Part shown: in pieces, positions 35,325 through 42,558 of the stretch
Numbering within the stretch: position 1 is the first letter of the stretch
Layout: every line of letters starts with the position of its first letter
NCBI GenBank assembly: GCA_900548305.1
Contig: URJZ01000007.1
Coordinates: forward strand, 1-64,000
Length of the DNA: 64,000 nt
Source of the DNA: an uncultured Oscillospiraceae bacterium
GTDB taxonomy: Bacteria > Bacillota > Clostridia > Oscillospirales > Acutalibacteraceae
Reading direction: 5' to 3'
Translations under genes and position numbers: made by a program
The notes under the pieces: model-generated
What the model was told of the DNA's origin: nothing
Databases searched by the model: none
What the model saw: the letters and a program-made list of their open reading frames with translations, nothing else

Positions 35325-36560
35325 ATGAAAAATATTTTTAGAGTTTTAAGCGGTGTTGCAGCCGCGTTTGTATTGGCATTTGGCATAACTGTTGGTATTG
35401 CCGAACAGACACTTCCAGACAGCTTCAGAGTGGTTGAAGGACAAGAATTAGATTTACAAACACTTGGCTTCAGTATAGAGCTGGTAATGGAAAATGAAGT
35501 AGATGTTATTTCTATGAAACATCCAACCGGTAAATATGATGCAGATGTTTTATTATTTAACACCATCCCAATTAAAACTGTCCATGTGGATGTCACGGAG
35601 CCCTTGATGTTGGTACCTTGCGGTACACCTTTTGGAATTAAAATGTTTACCAATGGTGTAGTAGTAGTCGGAATGTCCGACATTGATTCTGAAACAGGTA
35701 AGGTAAATCCAGCTGAACAATCCGGTTTAAAAATTGGAGATATCATTACTAATGTTAATGGTGAAACTGTTTACGAAAATGAAGAAATATCAAAGGTGAT
35801 TCAAGATTATAACGGTGAACCTCTAGTATTAACTGTAAAACGTGATACTGAAATATTAGAGATTTCATTAAATCCTGTAAAATCATCACAAGATGGATCT
35901 TATAAAGGTGGCTTGTGGGTAAGAGACAGTACGGCAGGTATTGGTACTGTCACTTTTTATAATCCTGAAAACGGATTATTCGGAGGATTGGGGCATGGTA
36001 TTTGTGATATTGATACCAATAGTTTAATGCCTATGAAAAATGGTGATATTGTCCCTGTAACGATTAGTGGTGTTACAAAAGGCCAGAAAGGTGCTGCTGG
36101 AGAATTACGTGGCTATTTCAGTAGTAACCAAGCAATTGGAAATTTATTTATGAATTCTGATGAAGGTGTTTATGGTCAACTGGAAGCTTCCCCTGTAGAA
36201 CAACAAGCACTGCCGGTTGCTATGAAACAAGAGGTGAAAGAAGGGCCGGCACAAATTTTAACGACGGTAGCAGATGGCGAACCTCAATATTACAATGTCA
36301 CCATTGAAAGCATAGAATACAAAAATTCTTCCAGGGTAAAAAATTTAGTCGTTTTAGTGACGGATAAAGCCTTGTTGGAAAAAACAGGGGGCATTGTACA
36401 AGGCATGAGTGGTAGTCCCATTATTCAAAATGGTAAAATTGTTGGCGCTGTAACTCATGTGTTTTTAAATGATCCCACCAGAGGATATGGCATTTTTGCA
36501 GAGAATATGGTAGAGAATTTGGTTTCAATCGAACGAGAGACTGTGCAAAAAGCCTCCTAA
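35325..36560 (+). CDS. spoIVB: SpoIVB serine peptidase
   Basis: Forespore-made peptidase secreted into the intermembrane space, where it cleaves SpoIVFA to trigger pro-sigma-K processing. 411 residues: N-terminal membrane anchor (about 5-25), PDZ domain (about 105-180, with EQSGLKIGDIITNVNGE), then the S55 peptidase domain with catalytic His224 in GLGHGICD and the serine motif GMSGSP (360-365). The gene stands directly before spo0A, as in Bacillus and Clostridia. The strong AGGAGGTGA lies 12 bases before this ATG, longer than usual; an ATG three codons earlier is out of frame and quickly stopped. Confidence 0.96.
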   Translation: MKNIFRVLSGVAAAFVLAFGITVGIAEQTLPDSFRVVEGQELDLQTLGFSIELVMENEVDVISMKHPTGKYDADVLLFNTIPIKTVHVDVTEPLMLVPCGTPFGIKMFTNGVVVVGMSDIDSETGKVNPAEQSGLKIGDIITNVNGETVYENEEISKVIQDYNGEPLVLTVKRDTEILEISLNPVKSSQDGSYKGGLWVRDSTAGIGTVTFYNPENGLFGGLGHGICDIDTNSLMPMKNGDIVPVTISGVTKGQKGAAGELRGYFSSNQAIGNLFMNSDEGVYGQLEASPVEQQALPVAMKQEVKEGPAQILTTVADGEPQYYNVTIESIEYKNSSRVKNLVVLVTDKALLEKTGGIVQGMSGSPIIQNGKIVGAVTHVFLNDPTRGYGIFAENMVENLVSIERETVQKAS

Positions 36561-36567
36561 AAAATTA

Positions 36568-36578
36568 TTTTCGACAAT
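36568..36578 (-). promoter_or_regulatory. Spo0A box upstream of spo0A
   Basis: Minus strand reads ATTGTCGAAAA, 10 of 11 matches to the 0A box TTTGTCRAAWA, just after the spoIVB stop. It suggests autoregulation. Confidence 0.6.
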
Positions 36579-36635
36579 TTTATTTGTAGAATATTCTTAT
36601 TTTCTCCCAATTTAAAAAAATAATATTACAAACTA

Positions 36636-36664
36636 TTGCTAATAATTCCATTATATAGTAATAT
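36636..36664 (+). promoter_or_regulatory. Possible spo0A vegetative promoter
   Basis: TTGCTA (36636-36641), 17-nt spacer, TAATAT (36659-36664), 32 bases before the start. A sigma-H-like -10 GTAGAATAT occurs at 36586-36594 without a matching -35. Confidence 0.4.
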
Positions 36665-36696
36665 GTATCTGCACTAAAAAAACAGGGGGAGAAAAT

Positions 36697-37476
36697 ATGA
36701 AAAACGCCTTAAAGTTATTAATTTCAAATGAACGTGACGAATTTAATAGAGAATACGCAGAAATATTTGAAAATGCAGGTTTTCAGCTGTGCTTTACTCC
36801 AAAAGACGGTCTAAAAGTATTAGATTTTATTGAAGCAGAACAACCAGACTTAGTGTTAATGGATTTATTTATGCCGCATTTAGACGGAGTTGGTGTCATC
36901 CGTTCTTTACAGCGCTTAAAAATAAATAAAAAGCCGTTATTTTTTGTAAAATCTTCCTTCAGCAGTCCTACGTTGGAACACGAATTGATGAGTAACGGTG
37001 TTTCCTACTTTATAGTAGAACCATTTCATGCACAAGATTTAGCAGATAAAATGCTGCAATTAACTGGTTATCAAAATAAAATTGAAGATAAATTGGAGGA
37101 AAACAACGTGAATTACCTGCCATCATTAGAAATTCAAGTAACAGAGATTTTACACCAAATAGGAGTACCTGCACACATTAAAGGATATCATTATTTAAGA
37201 GATTCTATTATTATGGCAATTGAAACCCCTGAAATTATAAATGCTGTAACAAAACAGTTGTATCCATCCGTGGCAAAACGTTATGAAACGACTTCTTCTC
37301 GTGTAGAGAGAGCCATTCGTCATGCGATTGAAGTTGCATGGGATCGTGGCGATGTAGACGTACTAAATTCTTATTTTGGTTATACTATTCACAATACAAG
37401 AGGAAAGCCAACAAATAGTGAATTTGTTGCAATGATAAGCGATAAATTGCGCCTTCAAATGAAAACAGCCAGCTAA
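36697..37476 (+). CDS. spo0A: Sporulation master regulator Spo0A, with degenerate receiver
   Basis: Response regulator that commits the cell to sporulation. 259 residues: receiver (1-120), linker, and the Spo0A-specific C-terminal DNA-binding domain, well conserved (SSRVERAIRHAIEVAWDRG, KPTNSEFVAMISDKLRL). Phospho-acceptor Asp56 is present in LVLMDLFMPHLDG. But the conserved acidic pair near residue 10 reads SNE instead of ADD, the switch Thr is Ser86, and the invariant Lys of the receiver active site is Glu108 (YFIVEPF instead of YFILKPF). Phosphorylation or activation may therefore differ from B. subtilis. ATG with GGGGGAG upstream. Confidence 0.96.
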   Translation: MKNALKLLISNERDEFNREYAEIFENAGFQLCFTPKDGLKVLDFIEAEQPDLVLMDLFMPHLDGVGVIRSLQRLKINKKPLFFVKSSFSSPTLEHELMSNGVSYFIVEPFHAQDLADKMLQLTGYQNKIEDKLEENNVNYLPSLEIQVTEILHQIGVPAHIKGYHYLRDSIIMAIETPEIINAVTKQLYPSVAKRYETTSSRVERAIRHAIEVAWDRGDVDVLNSYFGYTIHNTRGKPTNSEFVAMISDKLRLQMKTAS

Positions 37477-37548
37477 TAGCTAGTACAAGTATAATACCTG
37501 TTTTTCTTTTTTATTATAAATTGATATCCCTATTTCTCTTCACTTATC

Positions 37549-37590
37549 GCTCCACAGAAAAACATCTGTATAGATGTTTTTTTGTGGAGC
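37549..37590 (+). terminator. Terminator after spo0A
   Basis: Nested hairpin: GCTCCACA/TGTGGAGC outside and AAAAACATCT/AGATGTTTTT inside. Confidence 0.85.
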
Positions 37591-37604
37591 TTTGTGTTAT
37601 TCAC

Positions 37605-37637
37605 AAAAAGCCTTTGCAATTTCTGCAAAGGCTTTTG
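37605..37637. terminator. Bidirectional terminator between spo0A and the P-type ATPase gene
   Basis: 13-bp stem AAAAGCCTTTGCA/TGCAAAGGCTTTT, five-base loop; it abuts the ATPase stop codon on the minus strand. Confidence 0.9.
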
Positions 37638-37638
37638 T

Positions 37639-40023
37639 TTATTTTATCTTTGTTTCCAAGCGGTCAATTTGTTTGCTTAACAATTTATCAATTAATAGTG
37701 AGAACAGTACAAAAATAATAATTGCAAAACCTGCTAATACTAAAAAGCAATACAGCATAGGCAAAGTAATTGATGCAAGAGAAAATAAATCTTTTAAGAG
37801 AAAAATTGCGAATACAAATGCTCCAAGCATAGCGCAGAATAAAGCGCAGCGAATCCAGTTAAATGGTAAGGATACTTTGAATAAAACCAATAGACCGGCA
37901 AATCCTGTAATCATAACGGCAAGCGTTGAAATTTCAGTATTATTAAACTGGATAAATGAGCAAAGAATTGCCAATGCTATAATGTTAAATACCATCGTCA
38001 TCGCACCGGGAATGGATTTACGTATGACATTTACAATATATTTTCCTTTTACTCGTTCCTTATTTGGCTCTAATGCCAAAATAAAAGAAGGTGCACCAAT
38101 AGTCAATGCGCTAATTAAAGTAAGGTGAATTGGTTGGAACGGATAGTCAAAATGTAAAAAGATAAATAGAATTGCATTAATTGTAGAGAAGATTGTTTTT
38201 GTTAAAAACAAGGAAGAGGAACGTTGTAAATTATTAATTGAGCGTCTGCCTTCCTTTAATATTCTAGGCATAGAAGCAAAATTAGAATCCAGTAATACTA
38301 ATTGTGAAACAGTTCTGGCTGCATCGCTTCCTGAAGCCATAGCAATACTGCAGTCTGATTCTTTCAGAGCCAAAACATCGTTGACACCGTCACCTGTCAT
38401 TGCAACGGTATGACCTTGTTCTTTCAATGCTTTTACCAAATCTAACTTTTGTTGCGGTGTAACACGTCCGAATACACTGTATTTTTGTGCTGCTTCCTTA
38501 ATATCCTCCGGTGTTTGTAGGGTGGTAGCATCTACATATTGTTCGGCTGTTTTTAATCCAGATTTTTTTGCAATATTTGCTACTGTGATTGCATTATCAC
38601 CGGAAATAATTTTGATGTCTACCCCTTGTTCCGCAAAATATGCCAGTGTATCGGGAGCTTCCGCACGTATTTTATCGCTGATAAATAGAAATGCCATAGG
38701 ATGGATTTCTTCTGGCAGTTCTTTATCTTGAATTTGATGTGGAGAATGTGCCAACATTAGAACACGCTGTCCTTTTTCAGAGTGTTCTTCAATAATTTTT
38801 TGATACGGAGAAGTGTCTGTTAAAATAAATTCGGTAGCGCCGAAAATATAGCTGCCATTTTCATCAAATGAAGCGCCGCTCCATTTTCTTGCAGATGAGA
38901 AAGGAACGATATGATTGCAAGTGAGTTTATCATATTGAGTGCAGTAGCTTTTTACTGCGTTAAAAGTTGGATTATCGTCTTCTAGCGCATGTATTAAAGA
39001 ACCTAATGCAACTTTTAGCTCTTCATTGGTTGTGTTGTGTAGTGGAAGTACGTCGGTTACCTCCATAGTTCCTTCTGTAATAGTACCTGTTTTATCCAGA
39101 CATAACACATCAACGCGTGCTAAAGTTTCGATACAGTATAGTTCCTGTACCAATGTTTTATGTTGCGACAGTCGGATAACACTTACAGCGAATACAACAC
39201 TGGTTAACAGAATTAAACCTTCCGGGATCATGCCGATTAAAGCTGCTACAACACCTACAATAGCTTCGTTGAATCCTTGATGTGAGATAAAAACTTGTTT
39301 GCAGAATAAGGCAATGCCAACAGGAATTAAGGTAAATCCAATATATTTAATAATGCGGTTTGTCCATTGCATAATTTCTGAGTTTGGCTTTTTCACATAC
39401 TTGGCATTATCTGTAATTTGTGCAGCGTAGTTATCTTTTCCCACATGTTCTACACGTGCATGGCAGTTGCCGCTGATAATAAAACTGCCTGAAAGTAAAT
39501 GATCTCCCGGTTGTTTTAGTACAGGTTCAGATTCTCCTGTTAATAAGGATTCGTTTACTTCACATTCTCCCTCGATGACAACGGCATCAGAGCAAACCTG
39601 ATTGCCTGCTCCAAGAAAAGTGATATCATCCATTACAATATCATGAATGGCAATTTCTTGTTTGATACCGTTACGTATTACATGTGCTTTTGGCTCGGCA
39701 ATTAAAGAAAGTTTGTCAATGGTTTTTTTTGCGCGGATTTCTTGTACCGTACCAATAAAAATATTGCAAATAATAACGCCCATAAAAAGTAAGTTTTTAT
39801 AAGAACCCACAATTAAAATTAGAATGGCCAGTATAAAGTTTAAAATATTAAAAGGAGTTATTAAATTTTCCAGCACAATTCGTTTGATACTTTTTGATTT
39901 AATGTCACTATTATGATTGACGAGTCCTTGTTCAATACGCTGACGGACTTCTGCATCTGTTAGCCCATCCAATTGCTCTGAAGAAGGCTTAGTATGTTCA
40001 ACATTGTTTTGGTCCAAGTGCAT
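37639..40023 (-). CDS. Cation-translocating P-type ATPase (CtpE-like)
   Basis: Ion pump of about 794 residues. TGES actuator motif, phosphorylation site DKTGTITEG, KGQRVLML nucleotide region and hinge MTGDGVNDVLALK; about ten membrane helices, the last six C-terminal. The M4 motif GMIPEGL resembles the CtpE subgroup, for which a calcium role has been reported; it lacks the CPx motif of soft-metal pumps and any N-terminal metal-binding domain. I start at the second ATG (40023), six bases from AGGAG; the ATG at 40029 touches that site. A highly structured leader precedes it. Confidence 0.92.
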   Translation of the reverse strand: MHLDQNNVEHTKPSSEQLDGLTDAEVRQRIEQGLVNHNSDIKSKSIKRIVLENLITPFNILNFILAILILIVGSYKNLLFMGVIICNIFIGTVQEIRAKKTIDKLSLIAEPKAHVIRNGIKQEIAIHDIVMDDITFLGAGNQVCSDAVVIEGECEVNESLLTGESEPVLKQPGDHLLSGSFIISGNCHARVEHVGKDNYAAQITDNAKYVKKPNSEIMQWTNRIIKYIGFTLIPVGIALFCKQVFISHQGFNEAIVGVVAALIGMIPEGLILLTSVVFAVSVIRLSQHKTLVQELYCIETLARVDVLCLDKTGTITEGTMEVTDVLPLHNTTNEELKVALGSLIHALEDDNPTFNAVKSYCTQYDKLTCNHIVPFSSARKWSGASFDENGSYIFGATEFILTDTSPYQKIIEEHSEKGQRVLMLAHSPHQIQDKELPEEIHPMAFLFISDKIRAEAPDTLAYFAEQGVDIKIISGDNAITVANIAKKSGLKTAEQYVDATTLQTPEDIKEAAQKYSVFGRVTPQQKLDLVKALKEQGHTVAMTGDGVNDVLALKESDCSIAMASGSDAARTVSQLVLLDSNFASMPRILKEGRRSINNLQRSSSLFLTKTIFSTINAILFIFLHFDYPFQPIHLTLISALTIGAPSFILALEPNKERVKGKYIVNVIRKSIPGAMTMVFNIIALAILCSFIQFNNTEISTLAVMITGFAGLLVLFKVSLPFNWIRCALFCAMLGAFVFAIFLLKDLFSLASITLPMLYCFLVLAGFAIIIFVLFSLLIDKLLSKQIDRLETKIK

Positions 40024-40029
40024 ATTCAT

Positions 40030-40142
40030 CTCCTATAATAGATATATGTTATTAAAGCGTAGTTATATCCTATAGTAATATAGGATTATTTATATGTTAG
40101 TAATCAATATATTCATATATCGATTACGCTTCAATAATACAT
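40030..40142 (-). ncRNA. Candidate cis-regulatory RNA (three-way junction) in the ATPase leader
   Basis: Minus-strand RNA: closing stem of 13 bp pairing 40137-40125 with 40061-40049; hairpin A 40124-40103; hairpin B 40086-40079 with 40074-40067 (ATCCTATA/TATAGGAT, TTAC loop). The closing stem and hairpin A each contain one position that is G-U as minus-strand RNA but A-C as plus strand, so the structure is better on the transcribed strand. The 5' arm of hairpin B can also pair with TATAGGA of the ribosome binding site (40037-40031). It does not match a riboswitch consensus I know. Confidence 0.6.
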
Positions 40143-40148
40143 ATAAAT

Positions 40149-40154
40149 ATTATA
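40149..40154 (-). promoter_or_regulatory. -10 element of the ATPase promoter
   Basis: TATAAT on the minus strand, placing the transcript start near 40142, five bases before the structured leader begins. The -35 (TACAAA at 40177-40172, 17-nt spacer) is weak. Confidence 0.5.
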
Positions 40155-40389
40155 CATGATTTCTACTGTAATTTGTAGATAAATTATGATATTGAAGTTA
40201 TTTTGTAATTATTATGTTGATTTCATAAAAATTTATAAAACATAAATAATGTGTTCAAAAATATATATCATAATGCACAATTGGATATCGGATATTCTTT
40301 ATATCATATTTGAAAAGTTGATATCCTTAGAATAGATATACAATGAGGAATTTTGGTTATTGTAACTTTGTTTTAGTAATTGCATTAGT

Positions 40390-40424
40390 AAAATTGCATA
40401 GCATTTTTTTTTATGCTATAATAA
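40390..40424 (+). repeat. Dispersed promoter-like repeat, copy 5 (promoter of the ligase-like gene)
   Basis: Plus strand: TTGCAT (40394-40399), 17-nt spacer ending TTATGC, TATAAT (40417-40422). The palindrome here is AAATTGCATAGCATTTT, slightly decayed. Opposite orientation to copies 1-4, again pointing into the neighbouring gene. Confidence 0.75.
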
Positions 40425-40461
40425 CGCATATCATTTTTTATATTCGGAGGGTTTACATATC

Positions 40462-41730
40462 ATAAAAAAATTAAATAGTGTTTTGCAACATACCAAAACA
40501 CTCGGAGGCTTTAACGGCATTATGATGCTTTCGTTGACAGTTTCTATTTTCCTTCCTTTTTATATTACATTGGCGTGTATGATTTTTGTAGCAATTGTTT
40601 CCGTTATTCAAAAGAAATCTCGAAAAGCCATATTTTTAAATCCATCTAACATACTTCTTATGAGTATTATGATTTATGGAAGTATTGTTAGTAGTGTATA
40701 TATGAATATTACAGGCATTATGTATTCGCTTGTTTTTCTGGTGGCGTTGATTGTTATGTTTTATGGAAAAACAATAATGACGCGCAGTTTATTTGACAAT
40801 ATGATGGATGTAGCTTGTTTTACCAGTGTAATTTGCGTACCAATTGCGGCAATTCAAATGTTTTGGTTTCCTGGGGTAACCGTGGATGGTAGACCACCTT
40901 CAACCTTTACAAATGCTAATTATTACGGCATGATTATAGAATTTGTGGTAATTATTGCTATGTACCGTATTTTTACAAATCAAAACTTAAAAATGCGAAA
41001 GTGGTATATAGGTATTATTCTAATTAATTTACTTGGTTTATATATGTCGATGAGTATGTCATCGTGCATGACATTATGTTTAACAATGTTAATATATCTG
41101 ATGATAAAAGGAAAAAAGAAGTCAGCAACAGCTTTATTCTTATTTATTGCTATTATTGCTTTTGCTTTATTATCAGGACAAATATTTCCTCGTATTGATA
41201 CAACCAGTGATATTTTCCGAACCAGAATAGATGTATGGAGTACTTCATTAAAAGGAATTGCTGACCATGCATTATTTGGTATGGGACCAAATGCTTATCA
41301 GTTGGTATGGCCTGTGTACAACGGTTATCCAACATTTCATGCACATAATTTATTCTTAGATACACTACTAAATTTTGGTGTAGTAGGTGGATGTGCTATT
41401 TTCTTTTATGTTTTAACTCAGTTGAAAATGCTTATGAAACGATTCCAGACTAATGTGTGCAAAAACAGAAATATTTTGGTACTGGTTATGTTTTCAGCCG
41501 TTTTGATTCATGGATGTACTGACGTTACTATTTTTTGGATACAAACAGGTATGCTATTTTTACTAGTCTATACTTCTACAGGTATCCATAATAATGTAAA
41601 ATCTGTTTCTCATAGAAAAGATCATATGTCTATTCATCATACGGAAACTTGGTCTACACAAGAATATGAAACATATTCGGAAGAAAGTGGAATATCAAAA
41701 TCTGATATTCATAATCAAGAAATACATTGA
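40462..41730 (+). CDS. O-antigen ligase/polymerase-family membrane protein
   Basis: About 422 residues, 10-12 transmembrane segments, with the Wzy_C/WaaL-type periplasmic loop: GVTVDGRPPSTFTNANYYG (about 145-163) and FGMGPNAYQLVWPVYNGYPTFHAHNLFLD (about 272-300). Such proteins polymerise or transfer lipid-linked glycans. No ATG, GTG or TTG fits the ribosome binding site GGAGGG (40446-40451); the frame starts sensibly at ATA 40462 (ten bases away), reading KKLNSVLQHTK. The next legal start, TTG 40483, is 31 bases away. The tail (about 375-422) is hydrophilic. Monocistronic. Confidence 0.82.
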   Translation: MKKLNSVLQHTKTLGGFNGIMMLSLTVSIFLPFYITLACMIFVAIVSVIQKKSRKAIFLNPSNILLMSIMIYGSIVSSVYMNITGIMYSLVFLVALIVMFYGKTIMTRSLFDNMMDVACFTSVICVPIAAIQMFWFPGVTVDGRPPSTFTNANYYGMIIEFVVIIAMYRIFTNQNLKMRKWYIGIILINLLGLYMSMSMSSCMTLCLTMLIYLMIKGKKKSATALFLFIAIIAFALLSGQIFPRIDTTSDIFRTRIDVWSTSLKGIADHALFGMGPNAYQLVWPVYNGYPTFHAHNLFLDTLLNFGVVGGCAIFFYVLTQLKMLMKRFQTNVCKNRNILVLVMFSAVLIHGCTDVTIFWIQTGMLFLLVYTSTGIHNNVKSVSHRKDHMSIHHTETWSTQEYETYSEESGISKSDIHNQEIH

Positions 41731-41733
41731 CTC

Positions 41734-41773
41734 AAAAGTGCTATGGGAAGGTTCACTTTCTATAGTGCTTTTT
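41734..41773 (+). terminator. Terminator after the ligase-like gene
   Basis: Stem AAAAGTGCTAT/ATAGTGCTTTTT (one G-T pair), followed by T residues. Confidence 0.8.
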
Positions 41774-41845
41774 CTATTAGGTATAGCATTTTGTAATTGA
41801 GTTGTAAAAACATGTAGAAAAATTTGGAACAATAGGGCTGTACAG

Positions 41846-41874
41846 TTGTAAAACAACGTTATGAATGCTATATT
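41846..41874 (+). promoter_or_regulatory. Promoter of the two-component operon
   Basis: TTGTAA (41846-41851), 17-nt spacer ending TGC, TATATT (41869-41874). The -35 overlaps the small inverted repeat GTTGT-AAA-ACAAC (41845-41857), a possible operator. Confidence 0.6.
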
Positions 41875-41898
41875 TAATTTATAAAATGAGGTGAAAAA

Positions 41899-42558
41899 AT
41901 GGCAAAAATATTAATTGTAGAAGATGATGTAAATATAGCAAAAATGCTTGAAGTAACTTTGTCTATTGGTGGATATGAGTCTGAAAGATGTGATAACGGA
42001 AAAAAAGCGGTAGATTTGGTAACCACTCAGTCTTATGACTTGGTTTTATTGGATGTTATGCTTCCTGATATGGACGGCTTTAAAGTGATTGAATATATTG
42101 ATAAAGAAGAAACGGCCGTTATTTTTTTAACAGCATTACAAGATGTTATGGATAAGGTGAAGGGACTAAAATTAGGCGCGGAAGATTATATTGTAAAACC
42201 GTTTGAAACTGTAGAATTACTAGCCAGAATTGAAGTTGTACTGCGCAGAAAGCACAAAAGCAACAATGTGATACATTATGGTGATATTACCATGAATATT
42301 GACGAACATACAGTAAAAAAAGGGGATGACTATATTAGCCTAACTCCGAAAGAATTTGATATTCTTACTTTTTTTCTGCAAAATCAGGATATTGCGCTGA
42401 CAAGGGAACGCTTGCTGGCTACTGTGTGGGGGTATGAATTTATGGGGGAAACCCGTACGGTTGATATACACGTACAGCAAATACGAAAAAAAATGGGATT
42501 GCACAACAAATTGGTTACAATACCGAAGCTTGGTTATCGCTTGGAGAGGAATAACTAA
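41899..42558 (+). CDS. OmpR-family response regulator
   Basis: 219 residues: receiver with ED pair (8-9), phospho-acceptor Asp52 (LVLLDVMLPDMDG), FLTAL and KPFE switch residues, then a winged-helix effector domain (SLTPKEFDILTFFLQN, VWGYEFMGETRTVDIHVQQIRKK). It is followed without gap by its kinase. The target is unknown; the two following genes (a membrane protein and a C39-like peptidase) are candidates. Confidence 0.93.
   Translation: MAKILIVEDDVNIAKMLEVTLSIGGYESERCDNGKKAVDLVTTQSYDLVLLDVMLPDMDGFKVIEYIDKEETAVIFLTALQDVMDKVKGLKLGAEDYIVKPFETVELLARIEVVLRRKHKSNNVIHYGDITMNIDEHTVKKGDDYISLTPKEFDILTFFLQNQDIALTRERLLATVWGYEFMGETRTVDIHVQQIRKKMGLHNKLVTIPKLGYRLERNN

Noticed and set aside
36586..36594. 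Sigma-H promoter for spo0A
   Set aside because: The -10 GTAGAATAT fits, but no AGGAWWW-like -35 lies at the required distance.
40030..40142. yybP-ykoY or NiCo riboswitch upstream of the P-type ATPase
   Set aside because: The conserved loop sequences of those classes are not present; the element is AT-rich with a different junction, so I list it as unassigned.
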